32,369 nucleotides of DNA from Actinomycetota bacterium (GTDB lineage Bacteria; Actinomycetota; Thermoleophilia; Gaiellales; Gaiellaceae), in assembly GCA_019237315.1 (NCBI GenBank), contig JAFAHG010000054.1:1-32369 (forward strand), in the 5' to 3' direction. Positions 8,219-16,377 of the stretch are shown one piece after another (positions within the stretch are counted from its first letter, which is position 1; every line of letters starts with the position of its first letter). The notes under the pieces are model-generated. The model was given only the letters and a program-made list of their open reading frames with translations, made no database searches and was not told the DNA's origin. Position numbers and translations under genes: made by a program.

Positions 8219-8763
8219 CCGAGGTCGTCGACACGATCTTCGAGCACTTCCGCTCCGGCGGCGCCGGTGCGTATCTCGGCGAGCCCGTCACGCTTCGCGA
8301 GCACATGCTGCAGACCGCGTACGCCGCCGAGCAGGACGGTGCACCGGCCGACCTCGTCGCCGCGGCACTCCTCCACGACTTCGGACACCTGATCCACGCC
8401 GGTCCGGAGGACGCCGCCGAGCACGGCGTCGACACCGAGCACGAGGACGTCGGGTACGCGTTCCTCGCAACGCATTTCCCCGCGTCGGTGATCGACCCTG
8501 TCCGGCTGCACGTCGCCGCGAAGCGTTACCTCTGCGCGGTCGACCCCGCGTACGTCGACGTGCTCTCGCCTGCGTCGCGGCTCAGCCTCGAGCTCCAGGG
8601 CGGCCCGATGGACGCCGGGGAGGTTGCGGAGTTCGAAGCCGAGCCGCACTTCGAGGCGGCCTGCCGGCTGCGTCGCTACGACGACATCGCGAAGGACCCC
8701 GAAGTCGTGACCCCGCCGCTCGAGCACTATCTGCCGTACCTCGAAGCGGTCGTCCGCGCGTAG
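8215..8763 (+). CDS. tmpB: TmpB/PhnZ-like mixed-valence diiron HD oxygenase
   Basis: A 182-residue HD-domain protein of the PhnZ/TmpB family, which uses O2 and an Fe(II)/Fe(III) pair to cleave the C-P bond of a 1-hydroxyphosphonate. The iron ligands are visible: H30, H54-D55 (LLHDFGHL), H76, H99 and D157. Y20 and E23 in AYLGEPVT match the PhnZ Y24/E27 pair that gates the iron site (offset 4). With TmpA the expected products are glycine betaine and phosphate; with an unmethylated substrate they would be glycine and phosphate. ATG overlaps the tmpA stop (ATGA). The HD signature alone would suggest a phosphohydrolase, but the YxxE pair and context favour an oxygenase. Confidence 0.83.
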   Translation: MTEVVDTIFEHFRSGGAGAYLGEPVTLREHMLQTAYAAEQDGAPADLVAAALLHDFGHLIHAGPEDAAEHGVDTEHEDVGYAFLATHFPASVIDPVRLHVAAKRYLCAVDPAYVDVLSPASRLSLELQGGPMDAGEVAEFEAEPHFEAACRLRRYDDIAKDPEVVTPPLEHYLPYLEAVVRA

Positions 8764-9881
8764 TGCCGCGCGCCGTCGTCGTCGGCGCCGGGGTCGTCGG
8801 CTCCTTCCATGCGTACTTCGCGCTTCGCCGCGGGTACGAGGTCGTGCACGTCGAACGCGAGCTGACAGCGCGCGGCGCATCCGTTCGCAACTTCGGGCTC
8901 GTCTGGGTGAGCGGGCGCCGCGTGGGGGAGGAGCTCGAGTTCGCGCTCCGCTCGCGCGCGCTGTGGGAGGAGGTCGCCGATGACGTGCCCGGCTTCGGCT
9001 TCCGAGCGAACGGCTCGCTGACGGTCGCGCGCGACGACGCGGAGGCGCGCGTTCTCGAGGAGGTCGCTACGCGCGGCGACGCCGGGGAGCGAGGCGTCTC
9101 GCTTCTCGACGCGTCCGAAGCACGGGACGTGAACCCCGCCGTCAGAGGCGACCTCGTCGCGGCGCTCCATTGTGCGAACGACGCCGCCGTCGAGCCGCGC
9201 CTCGTCCCCGACGCGCTGCGCGCGGCCTTGACGCGCGAGCCCGGCTACCGCTTTCTCCCCGGTCGGCACGTCGTCGAGGTCGGCGACGCCTTCGCCGCGG
9301 ACCACACCGGCGAGCGGCATGAGGGGGATCTCGTCCTCGTCTGCCCGGGCGCCGCGACGAGCGGCTTCGCCGGGTGGCGGCCGGCGGACGCGCCGCTTCG
9401 CCGCGTCCGGTTGCAGATGCTCGAGACGGAGCCTTTCGGCGCGCGCGTCACGACGTCGCTCGCCGACGGCGACTCGCTGCGCTACTACCCGGCCTTCGAC
9501 GTCCCAGCGCTTGCCGACCTGCCGCCGCCCGCGCCGGTCGTCGCCGAGCGCAAGATGCAGCTCCTGCTCCAGCAGCGGCTCGACGGGCGCCTCACGATCG
9601 GCGACACCCACGACTACGACGAGCCCTTCCCGGTCGACGTCGACGACGAGCCGTACCGCCACCTCCTCGGCCGGGCGGAGGCGATCCTCGGGACCCCGCT
9701 TCCCCCTGTGCGCCGCCGCTGGGCGGGGGTCTACTCGCAGTCGATCACCGACGGGCTCTTCCACTGCGAGCAGGTGGGTACGGCGAGCTTCGTCGTCACC
9801 GGGGCGGGCGGCCGCGGCATGACCCTTGCTCCGGCGATCGCCGAGCGCGTCGTCGAGAGCACCGGCGCGTTTACCAAATAG
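8763..9881 (+). CDS. FAD-dependent aminophosphonate oxidase (TIGR03364-type)
   Basis: A 372-residue DAO-family flavoprotein. It has the N-terminal FAD motif GAGVVG (residues 8-13), SVRNFGLVWVSGR characteristic of the phosphonate-associated clade, a central GDTHDYDEPF, and the C-terminal RRWAGVYSQS and TGAGGRGMTLAPAIAE FAD-binding segments. Family knowledge: this clade is repeatedly found in phosphonate clusters, and characterised relatives oxidise 2-aminoethylphosphonate or its N-methyl form to phosphonoacetaldehyde. Its product here would feed PhnY and PhnA on the opposite strand. GTG start overlapping the tmpB TAG by one base, without a Shine-Dalgarno, so translation is probably coupled. 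It is the last gene of the six-gene operon. Confidence 0.8.
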   Translation: MPRAVVVGAGVVGSFHAYFALRRGYEVVHVERELTARGASVRNFGLVWVSGRRVGEELEFALRSRALWEEVADDVPGFGFRANGSLTVARDDAEARVLEEVATRGDAGERGVSLLDASEARDVNPAVRGDLVAALHCANDAAVEPRLVPDALRAALTREPGYRFLPGRHVVEVGDAFAADHTGERHEGDLVLVCPGAATSGFAGWRPADAPLRRVRLQMLETEPFGARVTTSLADGDSLRYYPAFDVPALADLPPPAPVVAERKMQLLLQQRLDGRLTIGDTHDYDEPFPVDVDDEPYRHLLGRAEAILGTPLPPVRRRWAGVYSQSITDGLFHCEQVGTASFVVTGAGGRGMTLAPAIAERVVESTGAFTK

Positions 9882-9921
9882 ACACACCGGCGGGCGCGCG
9901 GAACTGCACACTCCCGGTGCG

Positions 9922-10041
9922 ATGGCCGACCCAAACAAGAAGAAGAAGCTCCGCAAGAAGCAGCGCCGGCGCAAGCTCTCCCAGGCGCTCGACGAGAGCA
10001 AGCACCACAAGCGCGAGGAAGCGAAGAAGAAGGACGGCTAG
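9922..10041 (+). CDS. 39-aa lysine/arginine-rich protein
   Basis: A small predicted protein of 39 residues with 12 Lys, 5 Arg, 2 His and 6 acidic residues; it begins MADPNKKKKLRKKQRRRKL. Lysines use AAG and third positions are nearly all G/C, as in neighbouring genes, which supports real coding. No clear Shine-Dalgarno precedes the ATG. Its stop overlaps the stop of the convergent LuxR gene. The composition suggests binding to nucleic acid or acidic polymers, or a ribosome-associated role, but no family is recognised. Confidence 0.5.
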   Translation: MADPNKKKKLRKKQRRRKLSQALDESKHHKREEAKKKDG

Positions 10042-10670
10042 CCGCGGTCGGGGTCGGCCTTGGAGTCGCTTTCGATGTGCTCCGTCGAGAGCGGACGCCT
10101 CCCGAACAGGCCGCGTCGCGCACCCACGGCGAGCGCGTTCGTGCGTGAGCCGCCGCCGAGCTGGTCCAGGATCGACTGCACGTGGTTGCGGACCGTGGCG
10201 ACCGAGACGCCCAGCGTGCTCGCGATCTGCTCGGTCGACTGCCCGCGGGAGAGCTCGCGTAGCACCTCCGCCTGCCGAGGGGTGAGGTCGACGTGGAGCG
10301 CGGCTTCGCGGAGGACGGTGGCGATCCCGTCGCCGCGGTAGGCGAACACGAGGTAGCCGCCGGCCTCGTCCCCGCGGACGAGCGGGACGACGACGAGGCG
10401 TGACGAGAACCGGAACCCGTTCGCGTCGAAGACGATGCTGACCTCGCTGGGCTCGCGGGTCGCGAGCGCGCGCACGATCGCCTGTCGTGCGACGGAGTGA
10501 CTGGGCTCGGCGATGAAGCGGAAGATCGACTGACCCGTCATCTCCTCGTCGCGGACGCTCGGGAGCCTGCGCGCCGCGGCGTTGAAGAAGACGATCCGGT
10601 CCTGGAGGTCCTGCACGCTCGCCGGGATGGGAAGCAGGTCGAGCAGCGAAGGGTCGATGTTTTCGAACAC
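10038..10670 (-). CDS. PAS-LuxR transcriptional regulator
   Basis: A 210-residue regulator. Residues about 10-115 form a PAS domain (IPASVQDLQDRIVFFNAAARR, then VVVPLVRGDEAGGYLVFAYR). Residues about 125-195 form a LuxR-type helix-turn-helix (LTPRQAEVLRELSRGQSTEQ, VSVATVRNHVQSILDQLG). There is no receiver domain, so it probably binds a small ligand or a redox/light cofactor directly, or responds through protein contact. GTG start. It is divergent from the four-gene signalling operon and a plausible regulator of it, but its target is not shown by the sequence. Confidence 0.8.
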   Translation of the reverse strand: MFENIDPSLLDLLPIPASVQDLQDRIVFFNAAARRLPSVRDEEMTGQSIFRFIAEPSHSVARQAIVRALATREPSEVSIVFDANGFRFSSRLVVVPLVRGDEAGGYLVFAYRGDGIATVLREAALHVDLTPRQAEVLRELSRGQSTEQIASTLGVSVATVRNHVQSILDQLGGGSRTNALAVGARRGLFGRRPLSTEHIESDSKADPDRG

Positions 10671-10793
10671 AGCCGGCGCGCCTGCAACGCAGACGCGGCT
10701 ATACCCGGTTCTACTCAGAAGAAACCCGGGCTAAAGCTGAGTAATTCTGTCATATTCTGTAAAGGACCTTGTCGAAGTCGATGCATTTGCGTC
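10671..10793. promoter_or_regulatory. divergent promoter region of the signalling operon
   Basis: This spacer is clearly richer in A/T than its surroundings. ATTCTGT occurs twice, 10 bp apart (10744-10750 and 10754-10760), and the interval contains a TANNNT hexamer (TATTCT, 10753-10758) suited as the -10 of the kinase operon. An imperfect dyad with CCCGG arms lies around 10704-10730. No Shine-Dalgarno precedes the ATG at 10794. Confidence 0.4.
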
Positions 10794-11558
10794 ATGACAG
10801 ACACAAGCGTCCACGTTACCTTGTGGCAAAGGCAGGTCTACCTCGTTCGCCCAGTGACCTTCGTCCGACACCGCATCCCCGCGGCGCCGCGTGCCGGCGC
10901 GTCCTCGGAACAGGACGTGCTCGCGCGTGCGCTTGCGCACGAGCTCCGTGGGGCGCTCGGGTCGCTCGACGGATTCCTGCGCGTGCTCGAGCGAGGTCAC
11001 GCCGCCGAGCTGAGCCCGGAAGCCCGCCGCTTCATCGGCCTCGCGCGCAGCTCTGCGCACGAGATGAGCCGGGTCCTCGCAGCGCTCACCGACTTCACCC
11101 GCCTCGGAAGCCACGAGCTCCGCCCGGTCGACATCGACGTCGACGAGCTCGTCGAGTGCGTCGTCGGCGACTTTGCCGAAGCCATCGACGAGGCGGGCAC
11201 GGAGATGCGGCTCGGGCACTTGCCGCGATGCACGGCCGACCCGGTCCTTCTCGAGCGCGTGTTCTCGAACCTCGTCTCGAACGCGATCAGGTTCTCGCGG
11301 GACTCGGACATGCCCGTCGTCGAGATCGGGGCCGACGACGACGCGTTCTTCGTGCGCGACAACGGGGTCGGCTTCGACCCTGCCGAGGCGCCCAGGCTGT
11401 TCGGGATGTTCCAGCGTCTTCATGCAGGTGGGGGCGTCGGCGCGGGGCTCGCCATCGCGCGGCGGATCGTCGAGCGCCACGGCGGCCGCATGTGGGCCGA
11501 GGGCGTCCTCGGCGGGGGCGCGACGTTCTGGTTCACGCTGCCGGGAGCGGCTTCGTGA
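10794..11558 (+). CDS. histidine kinase without sensor domain
   Basis: A 254-residue kinase. After about 35 unstructured residues comes a HisKA dimerisation helix with the phospho-acceptor H49 (LARALAHELRGALGSLDGF), then a HATPase with N-box VFSNLVSNAIRFS, G1 box RDNGVGFDP and G2 box GAGLAIARRIVERHGG. It has no transmembrane segment and no input domain, so it must sense through a partner protein or act as a cytosolic relay. ATG 10794 is chosen as the first start after the promoter-like spacer; GTG 10854 would also leave the kinase core intact. The stop overlaps the next gene (GTGA). Confidence 0.8.
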   Translation: MTDTSVHVTLWQRQVYLVRPVTFVRHRIPAAPRAGASSEQDVLARALAHELRGALGSLDGFLRVLERGHAAELSPEARRFIGLARSSAHEMSRVLAALTDFTRLGSHELRPVDIDVDELVECVVGDFAEAIDEAGTEMRLGHLPRCTADPVLLERVFSNLVSNAIRFSRDSDMPVVEIGADDDAFFVRDNGVGFDPAEAPRLFGMFQRLHAGGGVGAGLAIARRIVERHGGRMWAEGVLGGGATFWFTLPGAAS

Positions 11559-14539
11559 ACATGCCGATCCGCGTCCTCGTCCTGGAGGACAAGCAGCTCC
11601 ACTACGAGGCACTCGTCAGCGAGCTCCGGCTCGGCGGCCTCGCGGTCGAAAGCCGGCACGCCGCGTCGGGCGGGGAGTTCACACGTGCGCTCGCGGAATC
11701 GTGGGACATCGTGCTCGCCGACTTCGTGCTACCCGGTTTCACCGCGCTCGATGCATTGCGCACGTTGAAGGAGCGCGAGATCGACACGCCGCTGATCGTC
11801 GTCTCGGGCACCATCGACGAGGAGTCGGCGCTGACCGTGTACCAGGGCGGCGCGCGCGACTTCGTCACGAAGGAACGGCTGGCGCGTCTCGTGCCGGCCG
11901 TCGTCCGCGAGCTCGAGGAAGCTGATACGCGCCGTGAGCGCCTCCGCGTCGAGCGAGAGCTCGAAAACAGCATCCGTCGGTTCGAGCTCACGCTCAGGCA
12001 GTTGCCCGGAATCTTCTGGACGACCGGCGTGGATCTCCGGATCGAGTCGGCGTTCGGCGGGGCGTTCGCGTCGCTCGCGCGGCCGGCGTCCGAGTACATC
12101 GGCGTGGCCGTGGAGGGCCCAGATTCGCCGTTCCCACCGGTCGTCGGCGAGGCCCATCGTCGCGCGCTTGCTGGGCAGGCCTCGCGCTACGAGCTCGCGT
12201 ACGAAGGGCGCGTCTACGACGCGTTCGTCCAGCCGATCCACGGCGAAAGCGGAGTCACGGGTGTCGTGGGCGTTTCTCTCGACGTGACGGAGCAGCGACA
12301 TGCGGAGGCGGAGGCGCGCCGAGCCGAGCGTGAGTTCGAGACGCTCGTCGAGAACTCGGACGACCTGATCCTCCGCGTCGACCGGGAGCTGCGCCTTCTG
12401 TACGTCAACGCGGCGACGGAGCAGGCGGTCGGGCGGAACCGGCACGATGTCCTCGGCCGGCAGATGGACGAGTACCTCTCGCCGCAGTCCCCCGCACTCC
12501 TGCGCGAGATGGTGCGCCAGATCGAGGAGTCGGGCGAGGGAAGGACCTTCGAGTTCGAGCACTCCGGACACGTCTTCCAGGCGCGGATCACGCCGGAGTT
12601 CGGCGACGAGGAAATCGAGTCGCTGCTCTTCGTCGCACGTGACGTCACCTCGCTCGTCGAGAAGGACCGCGAGCTGCGCACGAGCGAGGCGCACTATCGC
12701 GCGCTCGTCGAGGCGACGCTCGACGTCTTCAGCATCGTCGCAGCGGACGGCACGTTGCGGTACGCGGCGCCGTCCGTGGTCTCGACGATCGGCTACGCCG
12801 CCGACGAGCGCGTCGGTCGCAGCATCTTCGAGCACATCCACCCGGAGGATCGTGACGGCGTGGAGACGGCGTTCGCCCGCTGCGTCGCCCAACCAGGCAT
12901 GATCGCCAGGCTCGACTACCGGTATCGGCGTCGTGACGGCGTCTGGCGGCACCTCTCGACCCTGATCCGCAACCTCCTTGATGACGAGCTGGTCCAGGGA
13001 GTGGTCGCGAGTACCCGTGACGTGACCGAGCAGCGGGAGCGTGAGGCGCGCCTGCGCGAGAGCGAGAAACACTTCCGTTCGCTTTTCGACATGGCGGTGG
13101 ACGCGATCGTCCTCGCGGACGACCAGGGGCGCTGGATCGACGCGAATCCGGCCATGGAGCGGCTGGTAGGGCTTTCGCACGACGAGCTGCTCGGCATGTC
13201 CCCGGCTGACATCGTCGACGAGGCCGCGCGCGACTCGATATCGACCGCCTGGTCGACGTTCCTGCAGGAGGGTTCGATGACGGGTCAGTTCGAGCTCGTC
13301 CGTCCGGACGGGGAACGACGGTTCGTCGATTTCGCGGCCAAGGCCAACTTCGTGCCTGGACGGCACCTATCCATCATCCGCGACGTCAGCGAACGAAGGC
13401 GCCTCGAGGAGCAGCTCGTGCAGGCCCAGAAGATGGAGGCGGTCGGCCGGCTCGCGGGCGGCGTCGCGCACGACTTCAACAACCTCCTCCTCGTCATCCG
13501 CGGCTACGGCGACCTCCTTGCGAGCCGGTTCGCCGACGATCGCCAGGCGAGCGCCGACATCCGAGAGCTCCTCGACGCCGCCGATCGTGCAGCATCCCTG
13601 ACAGAACAGCTCCTCGCGTTCAGCCGGCGGCAGGTTGTCCAGCCGGTGACGATCTATCCGAACGAGGTCGTCGATGCGATGCGCAAGATGATCGGCCGGC
13701 TGATCGGCGAGGACATCGCGATGGTCACGGAGCTGGCAGAGCGCACGCCGCCCGTCTGCATAGACCGAGGGCAGCTCGAGCAGATTGTCATCAACCTTGC
13801 GGTGAACGCTCGCGACGCGATGCCGCACGGGGGTGTGCTGCGGATCGAAACCGCCGGGGTGTCGCCGTCCGACTCTGTCCTCGCGTCGCGCGGCCTTCAC
13901 GGTCGCGAGTTCCTTCGCCTCCGCGTCGGCGACAACGGCCTCGGAATGGATGCAGAGACCCTCGATCGCGCGTTCGAGCCGTTCTTCACGACGAAGCCGC
14001 CCGGCCTCGGAACGGGCCTCGGGCTTTCGACGGTCTACGGGTTGGTGCAGTCGGCCGGTGGGTTCGTGGAGGCACACAGCGTTGTCGGCCGAGGGACGAC
14101 CTTCGATGTCTACCTCCCGGCCGCCGAAGGCGGAGATGGATTCGCCGACGACGACGAGGAGGAATCGCCGCCGACTCTTCTCGGGACGGAGACGATCCTG
14201 CTCGTCGAGGACGAGGCGAAGGTGCGCTCGCTCGTCGAGCAGATGCTGAGCTCGTTCGGGTACTCGGTCGTCGCCTCGGAGAACGCGCGCGCCGCGGTCG
14301 ACCTCGCCCAGACGCTGCCGGTCGACCTGCTCCTCACGGACGTCGTGATGCCGGAGCTCGGCGGCGACGACGTCGCGGCGCTCGTCCGGCGGGCACGCCC
14401 CGACACACGCGTGCTGTTCATGTCCGGCTATCCCGATCGCGTCGCCGGACGCAAGATCGACGTCGAAGGGAACTTCATCAAGAAGCCCTTCTCGCGCGAC
14501 GAGCTCGCGCGCAAGGTCCGCGAGGTGCTCGACCGATGA
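11555..14539 (+). CDS. hybrid sensor kinase REC-PAS4-HisKA-HATPase-REC
   Basis: A 994-residue cytosolic hybrid kinase. Order: receiver (1-120, D56 in ADFVLPG, K106), coiled linker, four PAS domains (about 140-250, 255-370, 375-495, 500-620; linkers read DVTEQR, DVTSLV, DVTEQR, DVSERR), HisKA ([15 protein letters not shown]), HATPase ([30 protein letters not shown]) and a second receiver at the C-terminus ([19 protein letters not shown]). Receivers at both ends suggest it takes a phosphate from the upstream kinase and passes one on. GTG 11555 is preferred (GGGAG about 8 nt upstream, GTGA overlap); ATG 11561 is the alternative. The apparent continuation of the frame upstream to 10769 is a shadow of the preceding kinase. 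Confidence 0.88.
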   Translation: MNMPIRVLVLEDKQLHYEALVSELRLGGLAVESRHAASGGEFTRALAESWDIVLADFVLPGFTALDALRTLKEREIDTPLIVVSGTIDEESALTVYQGGARDFVTKERLARLVPAVVRELEEADTRRERLRVERELENSIRRFELTLRQLPGIFWTTGVDLRIESAFGGAFASLARPASEYIGVAVEGPDSPFPPVVGEAHRRALAGQASRYELAYEGRVYDAFVQPIHGESGVTGVVGVSLDVTEQRHAEAEARRAEREFETLVENSDDLILRVDRELRLLYVNAATEQAVGRNRHDVLGRQMDEYLSPQSPALLREMVRQIEESGEGRTFEFEHSGHVFQARITPEFGDEEIESLLFVARDVTSLVEKDRELRTSEAHYRALVEATLDVFSIVAADGTLRYAAPSVVSTIGYAADERVGRSIFEHIHPEDRDGVETAFARCVAQPGMIARLDYRYRRRDGVWRHLSTLIRNLLDDELVQGVVASTRDVTEQREREARLRESEKHFRSLFDMAVDAIVLADDQGRWIDANPAMERLVGLSHDELLGMSPADIVDEAARDSISTAWSTFLQEGSMTGQFELVRPDGERRFVDFAAKANFVPGRHLSIIRDVSERRRLEEQLVQAQKMEAVGRLAGGVAHDFNNLLLVIRGYGDLLASRFADDRQASADIRELLDAADRAASLTEQLLAFSRRQVVQPVTIYPNEVVDAMRKMIGRLIGEDIAMVTELAERTPPVCIDRGQLEQIVINLAVNARDAMPHGGVLRIETAGVSPSDSVLASRGLHGREFLRLRVGDNGLGMDAETLDRAFEPFFTTKPPGLGTGLGLSTVYGLVQSAGGFVEAHSVVGRGTTFDVYLPAAEGGDGFADDDEEESPPTLLGTETILLVEDEAKVRSLVEQMLSSFGYSVVASENARAAVDLAQTLPVDLLLTDVVMPELGGDDVAALVRRARPDTRVLFMSGYPDRVAGRKIDVEGNFIKKPFSRDELARKVREVLDR

Positions 14540-15546
14540 GCGCGACCGCGTCGGTCCTCGTCGTCGACGACGAGGCGGGGATCCGCCGTCTCCTTCGTTC
14601 GGTGCTGCAGCGTGCCGGGTACGCGACCACGGAGGCTCCGACAGCGCAGGCCGCCGAGGACGCGCTCGAGGAGAACGCGTACGACGTCGCGCTCGTCGAC
14701 GTGCTTCTCGGCCACGCATCGGGTCTCGCTCTTGCGGCGCGGGTCGAGGAGGGGAGGCCCGACACCGCCGTCGTCATGATGAGCGGCGCCGACGATCCCG
14801 GCTCGCAGTCAGCGGCGATCGACGCAGGCGCGTACGGATTCCTGCTCAAGCCGTTCAGCAACAGCGAGCTGCTGATCGCGGTGAAGAACGCCTTGCGCCG
14901 GCGCGACCTCGAGCAGGCTCATCGCCGGCGCGAGGCCGAGCTCGCGGAAGCCGTCGCCGCACGCACGGCCGAGCTGGTGCAGTCGCGCGAGGAGACGATC
15001 CTTCGGCTCGCCGCAGCGGCCGAGGCGCACGACCCGGACGCGCGCGGGCATCTCGACCGCGTCGGTGAGCTGTCCCGCGCGCTTGCACACGAGCTCGCCC
15101 TTGGGTCGGAGCGCGAGGGCGTGCTTCGGCTCGCGAGCATGCTCCACGACGTCGGGAAGATCGCGGTGCCGCAGGACCTGCTGAGGAAGCCGGGGCCGCT
15201 GACCCCCGACGAGCGCGCGCTCGTCGAGCGGCACACGACCGAGGGTCACCGCATCCTTTCCGGGACGCACCAGGACGTCCTGGAGACGGCAGCGATGGTC
15301 GCGCTCACCCACCACGAGCGGCTCGACGGCTCCGGCTACCCGAACGGGCTCGTGGGCGAGGCCATTCCGCTCGAAGGGCGGATCGTCGCCGTCGCCGACG
15401 TCTTCGACGCGCTGACGAGCACGCGCGCATACCGCGGCGCGCTCTCCTGGCCGGCAGCGCTCTCGTACGTTCGCGCATCGGCGGGAACGCTGTTCGACGA
15501 CGCGATCGTCGAGGCGCTCGTGCGCGTCTGCGAGGCCCTCGCATGA
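14536..15546 (+). CDS. response regulator with HD-GYP domain (c-di-GMP phosphodiesterase)
   Basis: A 336-residue protein: receiver (1-120; acceptor Asp in ALVDVLLGHASG, Lys in FLLKPFS), coiled linker, and an HD-GYP domain from about residue 155. The metal and signature motifs are intact: MLHDVGKIAVP, HTTEGHRIL, HHERLDGSGYPNGL and VADVFDALTS. HD-GYP proteins hydrolyse cyclic di-GMP, so the operon probably connects phospho-signalling to a c-di-GMP output. ATG overlaps the hybrid kinase stop (ATGA), indicating coupled translation. Confidence 0.9.
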   Translation: MSATASVLVVDDEAGIRRLLRSVLQRAGYATTEAPTAQAAEDALEENAYDVALVDVLLGHASGLALAARVEEGRPDTAVVMMSGADDPGSQSAAIDAGAYGFLLKPFSNSELLIAVKNALRRRDLEQAHRRREAELAEAVAARTAELVQSREETILRLAAAAEAHDPDARGHLDRVGELSRALAHELALGSEREGVLRLASMLHDVGKIAVPQDLLRKPGPLTPDERALVERHTTEGHRILSGTHQDVLETAAMVALTHHERLDGSGYPNGLVGEAIPLEGRIVAVADVFDALTSTRAYRGALSWPAALSYVRASAGTLFDDAIVEALVRVCEALA

Positions 15547-16151
15547 CGAACTGCCTGATCGCGGACGACCATCCGCCGATCCTCGCTGCGCTCTCGCGAT
15601 ACCTGCCCGAGCACGGGTTCGAGATCGTCGGGACGGCGTCGACCGGCGAAGAGGCGGTCGAGAAGCTCGAGCGCATGCGGCCGCCGGTCGCGCTCGTCGA
15701 CATGCGGATGCCCGGGCTCGACGGGCTCGAGGTCGTGCGCCGCGTCGTCTTGTCGTCGGCGGGGACGGCGCTCATCGTCTACACCGGTGCCGCCGGCCAG
15801 GCCGATCTGCAGGCGGCGCTCGACGCCGGTGCGCGCGGGTTCGTCATGAAGGAAGCGCCGCTGCCCGATCTCGTCCGCGCGCTGCAGACCGCCGAGCGAG
15901 GCGGCGTCTACGTCGATCCCGTCCTCGCCGGGCTTGCGACGACGCACGACCGCTCTCCGACGTTGACCGCGCGTGAGCGGGACGTCCTGCGCCTCCTCGC
16001 CGACGGGTGCTCGAACGAGGAGATCGGGCGCAAGCTCTTCATCTCGCCGGAGACGGTGCGCGCCCACGTTGCGAAGGCATGCCGGAAGCTCGGGGCACGT
16101 ACGCGCACGCAGGCTGTTGCGACGGCGTTGCGGCTCGCGCTGATCGCGTAG
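15543..16151 (+). CDS. NarL/LuxR-family response regulator
   Basis: A 202-residue two-domain regulator. Receiver (1-120): acidic pair in IADDHPP, acceptor Asp in ALVDMRMPGLDG, conserved Lys in GFVMKEAP. The C-terminal LuxR helix-turn-helix (about 140-200) reads LTARERDVLRLLADGCSNEE then SPETVRAHVAKACRKLGART. It is the transcriptional output of the signalling operon and is joined to the HD-GYP gene by an ATGA overlap. Its targets are not evident. Confidence 0.9.
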   Translation: MTNCLIADDHPPILAALSRYLPEHGFEIVGTASTGEEAVEKLERMRPPVALVDMRMPGLDGLEVVRRVVLSSAGTALIVYTGAAGQADLQAALDAGARGFVMKEAPLPDLVRALQTAERGGVYVDPVLAGLATTHDRSPTLTARERDVLRLLADGCSNEEIGRKLFISPETVRAHVAKACRKLGARTRTQAVATALRLALIA

Positions 16152-16179
16152 GGGGCCGGCGGCGCCGACTCCACCGTCT

Positions 16180-16222
16180 CTTCGGGACGTGTCCGGGGTC
16201 TGACCCCGGACACGTCCCGAAG
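16180..16222. repeat. perfect 20-bp palindrome, REP-like
   Basis: Arms 16180-16199 and 16203-16222 are exact reverse complements with a 3-nt loop; the core reads GGGGTCTGACCCC. It lies between convergent genes 29 nt after the NarL regulator stop. There is no T-tract. A bidirectional transcription end point is possible, but the GGGGTCTGACCCC core is reminiscent of dispersed REP-type palindromes. It occurs once in this window. Confidence 0.7.
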
Positions 16223-16251
16223 CGGCAGGTCGTAGAGGGCCGCGGTGCGAC

Positions 16252-16356
16252 CTAGAGGCCGCTGTAGAAACCGAGCGGCCGGACCTTCGCGAGCCCGGAC
16301 GCAGCGAGCAGCAGGAGCGCCAGCAGCGGCAGCACACGAACGTAGGCGGTGCGCAA
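16252..16356 (-). CDS. 34-aa exported or membrane peptide downstream of the TPR gene
   Basis: A short reading frame with TTG start at 16356. An ideal Shine-Dalgarno (AAGGAGGTGA on the minus strand, 16362-16371) lies 5 nt upstream of the start, the strongest ribosome site in the window. The peptide has a basic N-terminus (MRTAYVR), a hydrophobic core (VLPLLALLLLAASGLA) and an 11-residue tail KVRPLGFYSGL. A signal peptidase site after GLA is plausible and would release the tail; otherwise it is a single-span membrane peptide. It starts 21 nt after the TPR gene stop, so it is co-transcribed. The layout recalls Bacillus Rap-Phr pairs (TPR protein plus exported peptide); homology is not claimed. 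Confidence 0.7.
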   Translation of the reverse strand: MRTAYVRVLPLLALLLLAASGLAKVRPLGFYSGL

Positions 16357-16377
16357 TCCTCTCACCTCCTTCCGTCG

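Noticed and set aside
10769-14539. A 1256-residue plus-strand frame extending the hybrid kinase upstream
   Set aside because: Its first 262 residues are a shadow of the histidine kinase gene in another frame; the receiver domain begins at 11555-11561.
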